A DNA stretch of 64,000 nt from an uncultured Clostridia bacterium (lineage in GTDB: Bacteria; Bacillota; Clostridia; Christensenellales; Borkfalkiaceae), in NCBI GenBank assembly GCA_934247935.1, contig CAKQKE010000004.1, forward strand, positions 1-64,000, read 5' to 3'. Of the stretch, positions 1-8,437 are shown one piece after another (positions within the stretch are counted from its first letter, which is position 1; each line of letters begins with the position of its first letter). Position numbers and translations under genes: made by a program. Below the pieces are notes generated by a model. That model saw only the letters and a list, made by a program, of their open reading frames with translations. It searched no databases and had not been told where the DNA came from.

Positions 1-697
1 GCTTGTCAACGAAGTACACCCGCTGAAAACATTTTCGCTAATACTTGTTATGCCTTGTGGTATATTTATACTTGTCAATGAACTACACTCCCTAAAAACA
101 CTATTGCCAATACTTGTTAAACCTTCGGGTAAGACTATGCTTGTCAACGAAGTACACCCGCTGAAAACATTTTCGCTAATACTTGTTATGCCTTGTGGTA
201 TATTTATACTTGTCAGTGAACTACACTTGTAAAAAGCACTCATACCAATGTATGTTACGCTTTGGGGTATTGTTATGTTTGATAATGAACCACACTCATA
301 AAAAGCGAGAGCACCGATACTTGTTAAACCATCATGTAATACTACGCTTTTTAATGAAGTACACATGTAAAAACTTCTATATCCGATGCTTGTTACACTT
401 TCGGGGATGTTTATAATTGTCAATGAATCACATCGATAAAAAGCATCCTCCTCGATGCTTGTTAAGCCTTTAGGTAAAGTTACGCTTTTTAATGAATGAC
501 ACCAGCCAAAAGTAGAATCTTTAATATTTGTTATACCATTTGATATTGTTATACTTGTCAATAAAGAGCAGTTAGCAAAAGCATATTCATCTATACTTGT
601 CAATTTGTTGCCGTCGATTTCGCTCGGGATGTTTAATACCGACAAAGTTTTTCCGTAATCGGTTAAGCCTTTTATCGTATTCCCCGAAATTATGTAA
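1..697 (-). CDS. BspA-type leucine-rich repeat region (3' part of a broken surface protein, partial)
   Basis: On the minus strand this frame is open from about 697 to the window edge and encodes at least eight 23-residue BspA/LRR_5 units of the type SLTSINIPQGITSISENVF. The LRR frame starts with a typical lead-in (IISGNTIKGLTDYGKTLSV). It lies in a different frame from the collagen-like N-terminal part at 587-1882, so both pieces were probably one lipoprotein joined by an InlB-type domain. The units are 69 bp; bases 1-85 and 139-223 are nearly identical, so the repeats are recently amplified. The family acts at the cell surface in adhesion or ligand binding. The end of the gene lies outside the window. 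Confidence 0.75.
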
Positions 698-1882
698 ATA
701 GCCGTCGCGAGGCGAAGAGGGAAAGTTTTCTTTTTCAACGAGCCCGTCTTCCTCGACTTCTATGGCGGGGTCAAGTAAAGTACCGTCGTTTACGGCAAAA
801 GTTACGGTGTAAATTTCGCGCCTGCGCACGGTTACGGTATAAAACTTGCTGTCGTTTCCGCATTTTTCTATAAGGTAAAAAACATTATCGCCAACTGCAA
901 GTTTTACGGTTTTGCTTATAATTTCGTTTGTACATTCAAAATCTCTGTATACGGCATAACTTGCATTGCCGACAAATTCTATTTCGTCGGTAAAGTAAAA
1001 TATTTCGGTATCGTTTGAAACTTTTCCGTAAATCGTTTTATCCGTTTTTTCAAACGTTTTGCATATTATTTTATTGTTTTCGTCAATTCGTTTTTCGGGT
1101 GCGACTACTTGACCCGCATTTATAATCGTTCCGTCGTCAAGAGTAATTATCAATTCGCCTTTGTTGTTTATTACAGCCGATTTTATTCCGTTACCGTCTG
1201 CACCGTCTTTACCGTTTGTTCCGTTAGTACCGTCTTTGCCTTTCAACCAATTTAAAAAGTCGGTTTCCGTACCCGTATGTCCGTTGTTGAGCCAGATTTG
1301 GTAAGCCGATTTGCCGTCAACGCCGTCTTTACCGTTTGTGCCGTTAGTACCGTCTTTACCTTTCAACCAATTTAAAAAGTCGGTTTCCGTACCCGTATGT
1401 CCGTTGTCAAGCCAAATTTGATAAGCAGATTTGCCGTCAACGCCGTTTGTTCCGTCTTTGCCGTCAACGCCGTTTGTTCCGTCTTTGCCGTCTTTACCGT
1501 TTGTGCCGTTAGTACCGTCTTTACCTTTCAACCAATTTAAAAAGTCGGTTTCCGTACCCGTATGTCCGTTGTCAAGCCAAATTTGATAAGCAGATTTACC
1601 GTCAACGCCGTCTGTACCGTCCTTACCGTCAACGCCGTCTTTACCATTAGTGCCGTTGACTCCGTCTTTGCCTTTTATGCTTTCAAGCCATTCTTCATAA
1701 GATAGTGGAGTAGTTCCGTTTTCTTTGGCGTAAGCAACGTAAACGTCATAAACGGCAAGAATATTCTTGTCGCGATTGTCTTTCGTGTTTGAGTTTTGCT
1801 TGCAAGCGGTTATGCCGAAGACCAAGCAAGTTAAACAAACTACACTTAAAATTCTTAAAATACATTTTTTAAATTGTCCCAT
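587..1882 (-). CDS. Collagen-like repeat lipoprotein, N-terminal part; frameshifted at its 3' end
   Basis: The product starts with a signal peptide and lipobox (FGITACKQ), so it should be lipid-anchored outside the cell. Residues about 65-235 are collagen-like Gly-X-Y tracts (GKDGTNGTNGKDG type) interrupted by a roughly 24-residue module (SAYQIWLDNGHTGTETDFLN) present in three copies, with a divergent fourth near residue 50. A beta-rich stretch and an InlB-like segment (YTVTFAVNDGTLLDP) follow. The InlB segment breaks off after RDGYL, before the expected GW motif, and the last 30 residues are out-of-frame translation. The natural continuation is the LRR frame at 1-697. AGGAGG precedes the ATG. 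It is either a pseudogene, a phase-variable gene or an assembly error. Confidence 0.8.
   Translation of the reverse strand: MGQFKKCILRILSVVCLTCLVFGITACKQNSNTKDNRDKNILAVYDVYVAYAKENGTTPLSYEEWLESIKGKDGVNGTNGKDGVDGKDGTDGVDGKSAYQIWLDNGHTGTETDFLNWLKGKDGTNGTNGKDGKDGTNGVDGKDGTNGVDGKSAYQIWLDNGHTGTETDFLNWLKGKDGTNGTNGKDGVDGKSAYQIWLNNGHTGTETDFLNWLKGKDGTNGTNGKDGADGNGIKSAVINNKGELIITLDDGTIINAGQVVAPEKRIDENNKIICKTFEKTDKTIYGKVSNDTEIFYFTDEIEFVGNASYAVYRDFECTNEIISKTVKLAVGDNVFYLIEKCGNDSKFYTVTVRRREIYTVTFAVNDGTLLDPAIEVEEDGLVEKENFPSSPRDGYLHNFGEYDKRLNRLRKNFVGIKHPERNRRQQIDKYR
1239..1690. repeat. Collagen-like tandem repeat block
   Basis: Three near-identical copies of a segment coding for the IWLDNGHTG/FLNWLKG module begin near 1241, 1361 and 1527, separated by Gly-X-Y coding tracts of different length. 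The high identity means that slippage or recombination can change the copy number, and the block is also a place where short-read assembly can fail. Confidence 0.8.
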
Positions 1883-1944
1883 ATTAACCTCCTAATTATT
1901 ATAGTATGTCGTAATTATAACACCAAAATCGTGTTTTGTATAGT

Positions 1945-2000
1945 AAAATCACATTGTATGTTGATAATAACCGATAAAATATCGTATACAATGTGATTTT
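1945..2000. promoter_or_regulatory. 15-bp perfect inverted repeat between divergent genes
   Basis: AAAATCACATTGTAT (1945-1959) and its exact reverse complement (1986-2000) flank a 26-bp spacer that holds a smaller palindrome, CGATAaaaTATCG. It lies between the collagen-like lipoprotein gene (minus) and the XRE regulator (plus). The site has no T tract, so it fits an operator better than a terminator. Binding by the adjacent regulator is an inference. Confidence 0.5.
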
Positions 2001-2073
2001 GCTGATTTAACCGTGTACCTGTTTTTTATTGCTATATACTAAAATAATAGTGTTGACGACAAGGAGATCAGGT

Positions 2074-2370
2074 ATGGAAAGAGACGAAATAATTTTTAGA
2101 ATAGGCTATTTCAGGACAAAGGCAAAATTGTCACAAAAGGCTTTGTCTATGGATATAGATATGAATTGCGGATATATCAACCGACTTGAAAGCAAGCGTG
2201 ATTTTTTGCCGAGTCTCGAGGCTCTTTTAAAAATAATCGAAACGTGCGGCATTACCGAAGAGCAGTTTTTTTACGACGAAATCGACCGGTATGAAGAAGA
2301 TAAACGTATTTTAACGAAAATTAAAAAACTTTCTCCCGAAAAACGCGAAGCATTGTTAAAATTCCTTTAA
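2074..2370 (+). CDS. XRE-family helix-turn-helix regulator
   Basis: A 98-residue protein with a Cro/CI-type HTH over about residues 7-65: FRTKAKLSQKALSMDIDMNCGYINRLESK carries the expected turn and recognition helices. The C-terminal 30 residues are charged and helical and have no ligand domain. I chose the ATG at 2074 because AAGGAGA lies just upstream; a TTG at 2029 would add 15 unlikely residues. It is divergent from the broken surface lipoprotein, with a strong inverted repeat between them, so it may control that gene and itself. Function beyond DNA binding is unknown. Confidence 0.8.
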   Translation: MERDEIIFRIGYFRTKAKLSQKALSMDIDMNCGYINRLESKRDFLPSLEALLKIIETCGITEEQFFYDEIDRYEEDKRILTKIKKLSPEKREALLKFL

Positions 2371-2821
2371 ATTTTTGCTTAAGTCGCTTTAATTTTAGGT
2401 GCAAATAAGCGGTGCGGGCATTTCTTGTTATGCGGGCGCGGGCATTTCTTGTTATCTAAAATGAACAGGTCGGTAATTTTTGCGGCAATAGTTGCGGAAA
2501 CTATAGGTGCGATTGTGGTGCGGCGGTATGATTGCGGTTTAGTAGAGTTGTGTGACGGTTGCGGATAGTCGCTAAAAGTATAAAATATCGGTTTTACGCA
2601 AAAAATTTCCATATGTTAAAATGGGGTAATGCAAAAAGGCTTTATAAAAATATGTTTTAAAATTTTCACATAAAAAGAGGGGGCAACGTTGCGTTGCTCC
2701 CTTAAAATTTTTGTTTGTTTTAAATTTTTCTTTTTTGTTTTTGATTGTTATTTTGATTTTTACTTGTTTTAAGTTGCGTTTTTGTTTTTTATTTAAACAT
2801 TAGGGTTCAGCGACAAAAAAT
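2371..2821. other. Intergenic region with an 18-bp direct repeat
   Basis: No convincing gene. GCGGGCATTTCTTGTTAT occurs twice (2414-2431 and 2438-2455) with a 6-bp GCGGGC spacer. The rest is T-rich, apart from the hairpin at 2679-2701. Confidence 0.5.
2679..2701 (-). terminator. Rho-independent terminator
   Basis: GGGAGCAACG and CGTTGCCCCC form a GC-rich stem with a 3-nt loop; on the minus strand TCTTTTTA follows. It lies about 120 bp past the stop of the DUF3592 gene and most likely ends that transcript. Confidence 0.7.
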
Positions 2822-3556
2822 TCAGTTAAAATCGACAAAACTGTCGTCGTTTTCCTGATTTCTTTTAGCGTCGGTTTCGACGGTAAGTGAGTTGCAGACT
2901 TCATCGAGGTCGATTTTATATTTGCCGTCTTTACCGAGGTAAACGGTTATTTCCTTGGTTATGTACACGTTTTCGCCGTTAGTGACGAATTTCGACGCAT
3001 GATATTCGTTGCCGTTGTCGTCCGCACAAACGATTTTTAATTTATGTTTACCTAAAAACGAAGACCTTTCGTTGTAATCGGCGTCGGTTATATGCGCTTT
3101 TATCGGGGTTGCGGTCTTTTTGAAAGAAGCAAGTTTTTTCTTGTTTATAGCCGAAACGGGTAAATGAAGCGAAATAATCAACGCAAGCAACCCGAAGAAA
3201 TACAGCATCGACGGTAAAAGTCCCGGTTGTCCCGCATAAATAAATTTATTCGGGTTGTCGGGCATGTAGTATATTGGGACTTTTTTGCCCTTTTTCATTG
3301 AATAAACGTAAGTGTCGAGTTTGCCCTCGTATTTTTCGCCGTTTACGGTAAATTCTATATAAACGTTGTGAGTTACGTCGTTTTCATCGCCCAAATTGTC
3401 GTTTACCGTTTCGATTTTAGTTATCGTGGCGTAGGTTTTTACGCCGTTTTTAGAATAATTGACGGTTTGTGAAATAATTATCGTCGCAACGACAATCAAT
3501 ACTATCGCAAAACCGAACAGCGTGCAAAAAATTAATTTATAATTATATTTTTTCAT
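2822..3556 (-). CDS. DUF3592 domain membrane protein
   Basis: A 244-residue protein with an N-terminal membrane helix (about 9-30), an extracytoplasmic beta-rich domain, a second helix (about 112-134) and a second soluble beta-rich domain. The segment TYATITKIE...FTVNGEKYEGKL...VPIYYMPDNPNKF is typical of DUF3592; the C-terminal part (IKAHITDADYNER..., ITVYLGKDGKYKIDLDEV) looks like another copy. The family has no settled function. It is a single-gene unit with a hairpin terminator. The SD site is weak (GGAAAT). Confidence 0.75.
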   Translation of the reverse strand: MKKYNYKLIFCTLFGFAIVLIVVATIIISQTVNYSKNGVKTYATITKIETVNDNLGDENDVTHNVYIEFTVNGEKYEGKLDTYVYSMKKGKKVPIYYMPDNPNKFIYAGQPGLLPSMLYFFGLLALIISLHLPVSAINKKKLASFKKTATPIKAHITDADYNERSSFLGKHKLKIVCADDNGNEYHASKFVTNGENVYITKEITVYLGKDGKYKIDLDEVCNSLTVETDAKRNQENDDSFVDFN

Positions 3557-4039
3557 ATTATTTCCGATTTAAAAACATTTATCGGTTGCAATGCGCGAGG
3601 CGTGTTTTATTGGGTTGTTTTAATTGCCTTTGCGGTTGTAATCGGTAAAATTGAATTTAAAAATTGTCTTTAATAATTTATAAATATATTATATTTCAAA
3701 TTAAACCGTTTGTCAATATGCAAAATAAAACGAAAGCGGTTTTTGCGACAAAAATTATTGTTTGACAGTGTTTGACCGCCCGCCGACAAACGATTGAATA
3801 ACGCCAGATAGGCGATTGAAATCTGCCCGCAAATTTGCCAATTTCGCTTGCTTTGGTTTTTGTGTTGTTTGATTTGCGGCTGAAATTTGCAAATGCCGAA
3901 TTATCACATTTTAAGCGCGTAAAGTTTAACAAAAATTATTGATTTTCGGCAAAAGCGTGGTATAATATTTAAGTGAAATGATGAATTTAAACAACGCCGA
4001 TATGCATAAAATTTAAACGTTTTACAGGAGGTAAAAATT
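3557..4039. other. AT-rich intergenic region
   Basis: It separates two divergent genes. An open frame at 3696-3932 on the minus strand has no SD site and no recognisable domain and I do not call it. The only clear signal is the nitroreductase promoter at the right end. Confidence 0.4.
3939..3966 (+). promoter_or_regulatory. Sigma-A-type promoter of the nitroreductase gene
   Basis: TTGATT (3939-3944), a 16-bp spacer and TATAAT (3961-3966), about 75 bp before the start codon. Confidence 0.65.
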
Positions 4040-4561
4040 ATGACAAACGAAGTTTTAGAGAATATTAAAACGAGGAGAAGTGTAAGGGCATATAAACCCG
4101 ACGCCGTTTCGGAAGAACTTTTAAACGCCGTACTCGAGGCGGGTACTTATGCCCCCACTGGTATGGGTAAACAATCGCCCACAATCATTGCGATAACGAC
4201 CGAAAAATACCGCAAAGAAATTTCCCGTTTAAACGCTCAGGTGTTGGGTAAAGATATCGACCCGTATTACGGCGCACCCGTGGTGGTGCTTGTGCTTGCG
4301 GACGACAGCGTAAACACGTTTGACGAAGACGGAACTTGCGTGCTTGAAAACATGATGCTTGCGGCACATTCGTTGGGGCTCGGCACGGTTTGGGTGCATA
4401 GAGAACGAGAGATTTTCGACAGCGAACAAGGTAAAAAATTGCTCCGCGAGTGGGGCTTGCCCGAAAATTTATGCGGGGTAGGGTCTATCGCGCTCGGGTA
4501 TGCGGCGACGCCGCTTAAACCCGCGGCAAAACGAAAAGACAATTATATAGTCCGCGTGTAA
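4040..4561 (+). CDS. Nitroreductase family protein
   Basis: A 173-residue FMN-dependent nitroreductase-fold protein. Visible family marks are the N-terminal RRSVRAYKPD (phosphate-binding arginines), LEAGTYAPTGMGKQ and the C-terminal GVGSIALGYA with a final basic KRKDNYIV. Members use NAD(P)H to reduce nitro groups, quinones or flavins, or act as dehydrogenases; the substrate cannot be told from sequence. The start is set by AGGAGG eight bases upstream. It is a single-gene unit with its own promoter and a strong hairpin 70 bp after the stop. Confidence 0.9.
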   Translation: MTNEVLENIKTRRSVRAYKPDAVSEELLNAVLEAGTYAPTGMGKQSPTIIAITTEKYRKEISRLNAQVLGKDIDPYYGAPVVVLVLADDSVNTFDEDGTCVLENMMLAAHSLGLGTVWVHREREIFDSEQGKKLLREWGLPENLCGVGSIALGYAATPLKPAAKRKDNYIVRV

Positions 4562-4606
4562 TTGCAATTTTGCACAAACGATTTATGGTTCAGGATTGAA
4601 AAAATT

Positions 4607-4682
4607 TTAAGACTTAATATTATGTAAAAAGCCGTGTTTACGCAATACGTTTTGCGTAAACACGGCGATTTTTATATCAAAA
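4607..4682. repeat. 76-bp hairpin repeat, copy 1
   Basis: The segment begins TTAAGACTTAATATTATG, contains a 15-bp perfect stem (4631-4645 with 4652-4666, loop TACGTT) and ends in a T tract and ATATCAAAA. It is the same as 7199-7274 except for one base. It can act as a terminator for the nitroreductase gene. Confidence 0.85.
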
Positions 4683-4830
4683 ACATGAAAATGCAATCAA
4701 AAATATAAATAAAAAACTAAAGTTGCATCGAATTATTGTACGGGGTTTTAAAGCGTGCGTTAAAATTTGTAAATACGACATAAAAGAGTTTGATGACTTT
4801 AAATTTCTTGTCGATAAAATTTAATTGCTA

Positions 4831-4859
4831 TTGAAAAAAGTAAAATTATATGTTATAAT
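4831..4859 (+). promoter_or_regulatory. Promoter of the Sel1-repeat gene
   Basis: TTGAAA (4831-4836), 17-bp spacer, TATAAT (4854-4859). The start codon is 39 bp downstream. Confidence 0.7.
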
Positions 4860-4897
4860 AGCAAAAGTATAGCAAATTTAAGGAGCAAAGAATTGAA

Positions 4898-7147
4898 ATG
4901 AGGGATAAAGGGCAAAACACGATAGATTTCGATAAAATTTTAAGCGCGCCGACTGAAGAAGAAATAGACGCGCTTAAAAAAGTGCTAAAAGACGGGGATA
5001 AATCAGTGTTTTACACTTTGTTGAAATACGCCAATCAAAACAACGCCGACGCACAGTATTTAGTGGGTATTTGTTACAGCGAAGGATACGTTGTGCAAAA
5101 GGATTATAAAGAAGCACTTAAATGGTTTTATAAGGCAAATGAACAAAACAATGCTCGCGCGCAAGGTTTTATTGGATATTGTTATGATAGCGGAGAGGGC
5201 GTAACTCAAAGTTATGTCGAAGCGGTCAAGTGGTATCAAAAATCTGCCGACCAAGGATTAGCAAAGGCGCAATTCAATCTCGGTGTATGTTATGAAAGAG
5301 GAGAAGGAGTAAAGCAAGACTATACCGAAGCGGTCAAGTGGTATCAAAAAGCCGCCGACCAAGGATTAGCAGAGGCGCAAGTTAATCTTGGAGTTTGTTA
5401 TAAATTTGGTGAAGGAGTAAAGCAAAATTATTCGGAAGCGGTAAAATGGTATCAGAAAGCGGCAGAACAAGGATATGCACGGGGGCAATGTAATCTTGGT
5501 TATTGTTATGAAAGAGGTGAAGGAGTAAAACAAAATTATTCAGAAGCGGTAAAGTGGTATCAAAAAGCCGCCGACCAAGGATATGCACGGGGGCAATGTA
5601 ATCTTGGTTATTGTTATGAAAGAGGTGAAGGAGTAAAGCAAAATTATTCGGAAGCGGTAAAATGGTATCAAAAAGCCGCAGATCAAGGAGATTTTACAGC
5701 GCAATTTAATCTTGGAATAATGTTTTATAGCGGTAATAAAATACCTGAAAGTTTAAGTAAAGCCATTAAATATTTTACTCTTGCTGCAGAGCAAGGGGAT
5801 AATGGAGCAAAATATAACGTTGGTATTTGTTACTTTGACTTAAAGGAATATAAAGAGGCTTTAAAATGGTTTCGCCGCGCGGCAGCGCAAGGAAATATCG
5901 ATGCGGAAGACAAATTGGCATGTTGTTACGAATATGATTACGGTATGCCACGCGGGTATAATTTATCTTTGTTTAATTATAATAGAGGGTGCGATTATTT
6001 ATATGGCAACAACGAAACGCCTATAGATTACGTAAAGGCATTGGATAATTTTATTGTCTCGGCAAAAAAAGGAAACCCGTCTGCAAAAAGCAAAATTGCA
6101 TATTGTTATAAAAACGGTTGCGGGGTAAAAGCAGACCCCAAAAAAGCGTTAAAATGGTATCGAAAAGCAGCAAAAGAAGGCGACGATGTTGCTCAATATG
6201 CGCTTGGCGATTGTTATAAAAACGGTGGAGGAGTAAAGCAAGATTTAAATGCTGCGTTAAAATGGTGGAAAGAAGCCGCTGAACAAGGGCACGCCGAAGC
6301 GCAATATACGCTTGGTAATTGTTATAAAAACGGCGAAGGTGTAAAGCAAGATTTAAATACTGCGTTAAAGTGGTGGAAAGAAGCCGCCGAACAAGGATAT
6401 GAAAAAGCCCAATATGACCTTGGGGTGTATAATTACGATTCAGGGGCTTTTAACGAAGCAGTCAAGTGGTATCGTAAAGCCGCGGCGCAAGGAAATCAAA
6501 AAGCGCAAGAAAAATTGGATTATTGTTATAAAAACGAAATAGGCGTACCGAAAGGATATTTAAAATCGGTCGAAGAATTTAATATCGGATGTAATTATTA
6601 TTATGGCAGACACGGCGTAGCAGTCAATTATGCTATGGCGTATGATAATTTTCTTTCTTCGGCAAAAAAAGGTTATGCGCCCGCACAATGCAATCTCGGG
6701 TATTGCTATGAAAGCGGAAAAGGTGTAACCATAGATTTTAAAGAATCGGTAAAGTGGTATCAAAAAGCGGCAGATCAAGGACATGCTCAAGCACAAAATA
6801 ATTTGGGAAATTGTTATAAAATCGGAAAAGGTGTAGCCATAGATTTTAAAGAAGCGGTTAAGTGGTATCGTAAATCTGCCGAGCAGGGAAATTCAGATGC
6901 GCAATACAATCTCGGAAGTTGTTATTTTTATGAGTATGGAGTAACCAAAAATTATTTAAAAGCATATAAATTGTTTTGTAAATCCGCCAATCAAGGCAAT
7001 ACAACTGCGCAAAATTGGGTCGGATTTTGTTATGAATTCGGTTACGGGGTAGATAAAAACATAAACGCGGCAATTAAGTGGTACAAAAAAGCCGCCGAGA
7101 AAGGTAACGATTACGCCGCAAAACGATTAAAAGAACTAAACAAATAA
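4898..7147 (+). CDS. Sel1-like repeat (SLR) protein
   Basis: A 749-residue protein built almost entirely of Sel1-like repeats of about 36 residues, of the form AEQGYARGQCNLGYCYERGEGV followed by EAVKWYQKAA. About 17-18 repeats are visible, with two larger irregular insertions (about 345-400 and 555-595) that resemble each other (MPRGYNLSLFNYNRGCDY, VPKGYLKSVEEFNIGCNY), which suggests internal duplication of a multi-repeat block. There is no signal peptide or membrane segment, so it should be cytoplasmic. SLR proteins are alpha-alpha solenoids that act as adaptors in signalling or assembly. AAGGAG lies 12 bp before the ATG. Two copies of a 76-bp hairpin repeat bracket the gene. Confidence 0.9.
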   Translation: MRDKGQNTIDFDKILSAPTEEEIDALKKVLKDGDKSVFYTLLKYANQNNADAQYLVGICYSEGYVVQKDYKEALKWFYKANEQNNARAQGFIGYCYDSGEGVTQSYVEAVKWYQKSADQGLAKAQFNLGVCYERGEGVKQDYTEAVKWYQKAADQGLAEAQVNLGVCYKFGEGVKQNYSEAVKWYQKAAEQGYARGQCNLGYCYERGEGVKQNYSEAVKWYQKAADQGYARGQCNLGYCYERGEGVKQNYSEAVKWYQKAADQGDFTAQFNLGIMFYSGNKIPESLSKAIKYFTLAAEQGDNGAKYNVGICYFDLKEYKEALKWFRRAAAQGNIDAEDKLACCYEYDYGMPRGYNLSLFNYNRGCDYLYGNNETPIDYVKALDNFIVSAKKGNPSAKSKIAYCYKNGCGVKADPKKALKWYRKAAKEGDDVAQYALGDCYKNGGGVKQDLNAALKWWKEAAEQGHAEAQYTLGNCYKNGEGVKQDLNTALKWWKEAAEQGYEKAQYDLGVYNYDSGAFNEAVKWYRKAAAQGNQKAQEKLDYCYKNEIGVPKGYLKSVEEFNIGCNYYYGRHGVAVNYAMAYDNFLSSAKKGYAPAQCNLGYCYESGKGVTIDFKESVKWYQKAADQGHAQAQNNLGNCYKIGKGVAIDFKEAVKWYRKSAEQGNSDAQYNLGSCYFYEYGVTKNYLKAYKLFCKSANQGNTTAQNWVGFCYEFGYGVDKNINAAIKWYKKAAEKGNDYAAKRLKELNK

Positions 7148-7198
7148 AAGGCTTTGTTTGTATGTTTTTGTGCAAAAACAGCGAAGGTACAAATACGA

Positions 7199-7274
7199 TT
7201 AAGACTTAATATTATGTAAAAAGCCGTGTTTACGCAATACGTTTTGCGTAAACACGGCAATTTTTATATCAAAA
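7199..7274. repeat. 76-bp hairpin repeat, copy 2
   Basis: Second copy of the repeat at 4607-4682; the stem is at 7223-7237/7244-7258. It lies just after the Sel1 gene and before the end of the convergent membrane-protein gene, so it may terminate both. Confidence 0.85.
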
Positions 7275-7277
7275 TAT

Positions 7278-7877
7278 TTAAAATGATTTTGTTTTGTCGC
7301 TTTTTTGATCTCTTTTTTTTGTGTTTATTATTAAAAATAGCATATGTAAAGTTATCGAACAAATAAATGTAATAGAGGATAAGATTATACTTAAAATATG
7401 TTTTAAATTATAGACAAACGCTAAAACCGTTAAAGATAAAAAAATAGAATTGCAAATGGCTAAAAAACACATTAATATAAAATGAATACTTTTTTTCATA
7501 TGATATTTCGGAAAATTATCGTTTGTATACATATGATTATAAGGGAGGAATTCCGAACAGTTGTTATTAAGACAAAAATTACGGATAGCGTTTATTTGTC
7601 TACAGACTTTAACATAATTTATTCTATTAAAATAAAGTGAAATAAATATTATGCCTCCAACTATACTATCAATTAAGCATATTATGCCGTTAATTACATT
7701 TGATTGAAATTTTATAATGTTTCCGATAACGGCAACAGCAGATACCGTAACCGTTATTAGAGAAATAAATAAAGAAATTAAAGAATAAAAACGTCCGTCA
7801 TAATACCTTTTTTCAGAAAACATTTCATCGTATTCTTTCAATAAGTAGTATAGTTTAATATTGTTAGGGTCTTTCAT
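7278..7877 (-). CDS. Four-helix membrane protein of unknown function
   Basis: A 199-residue protein with a charged N-terminal segment, two hydrophobic helices (about 31-52 and 60-82), a conserved-looking cytoplasmic loop (YVKVCRQINAIRNFC), two further helices (about 130-152 and 160-182) and a lysine-rich tail. A GGAG site precedes the ATG. The coding sequence is far more AT-rich than its neighbours, which suggests recent acquisition. The layout, short N-terminal segment then paired helices, loosely recalls SLATT-type two-helix effectors and similar small membrane proteins, but I see no diagnostic motif. I do not assign a function. Confidence 0.65.
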   Translation of the reverse strand: MKDPNNIKLYYLLKEYDEMFSEKRYYDGRFYSLISLFISLITVTVSAVAVIGNIIKFQSNVINGIICLIDSIVGGIIFISLYFNRINYVKVCRQINAIRNFCLNNNCSEFLPYNHMYTNDNFPKYHMKKSIHFILMCFLAICNSIFLSLTVLAFVYNLKHILSIILSSITFICSITLHMLFLIINTKKRDQKSDKTKSF

Positions 7878-8437
7878 GTTTTTTCTCCGTATAGTTTAAA
7901 TAAAATATATTTTATTAAAATATATTTTATTTAATATTATAGTTAAGAAATTATAAAATACTAAATTAAGTACAATTATTTAATTGCATATTATGTAAAT
8001 CGTTTAGATGCTTTTGAATTTGAGTTTATTATACTATAACCTTTAATTTCATACAAGTGTTTTTAGAATTTTTAAATAATATCTTTACAAAATAAAACGC
8101 TTACCATATCGGTAGGCGTTTTAAAATATATTTAGTAGTTAAACTGCAACAAAATACACTTATTTATTGACAAAATACAAAACTGCATTGAAACAAAATT
8201 TGTTAAGCGGTGGCAAAACTTGCGCTTGACGAACCGAGGTAAATTACAAGCGCAGATAATTGACAAGGCATCGTTACCGAAGTGGTTATTTCGCCGCCTG
8301 TAAGCCGATTTTGAATCGATTTAAAAATATAACGAAAATATATTAATTTATAAATTATTGTTGATTTTATCTGAAAAATGTGTTAATATTGGGTTACAAC
8401 CCAAAACGCAAACCATATTAATATAACAGGAGCAAAA
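7878..8437. other. AT-rich intergenic region with an orphan hairpin
   Basis: No gene seen. AAAACGCTTACC (8094-8105) pairs with GGTAGGCGTTTT (8111-8122), one G-T pair allowed, around a 5-nt loop. It is terminator-like but no gene runs into it from either side, so it may be the remnant of a lost gene. The right end holds the promoter and operator of the TetR gene. Confidence 0.5.
8361..8404 (+). promoter_or_regulatory. Promoter overlapping a palindromic operator
   Basis: TTGATT (8361-8366), 17-bp spacer, TAATAT (8384-8389), overlapped by the palindrome TTGGGTT-AC-AACCCAA (8389-8404). The position is right for autorepression by the TetR-type product. Confidence 0.55.

Noticed and set aside
50..416. 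Plus-strand frames opposite the LRR array
   Set aside because: They are antisense shadows of the repeats; the minus-strand translation gives clear LRR units.
1239..1690. Possible CRISPR-like repeat-spacer structure
   Set aside because: The repeats code for Gly-X-Y tracts in frame and the intervening sequence is itself repetitive; no cas genes.
2379..2612. 77-residue minus-strand frame
   Set aside because: It contains the 18-bp direct repeat, has no SD site and no family resemblance.
3696..3932. 78-residue minus-strand frame
   Set aside because: No SD site, low-complexity composition; probably non-coding.
4607..7274. Transposon with the 76-bp repeats as ends
   Set aside because: The repeats are direct, no transposase is present and no target-site duplication is visible; kept only as a finding.
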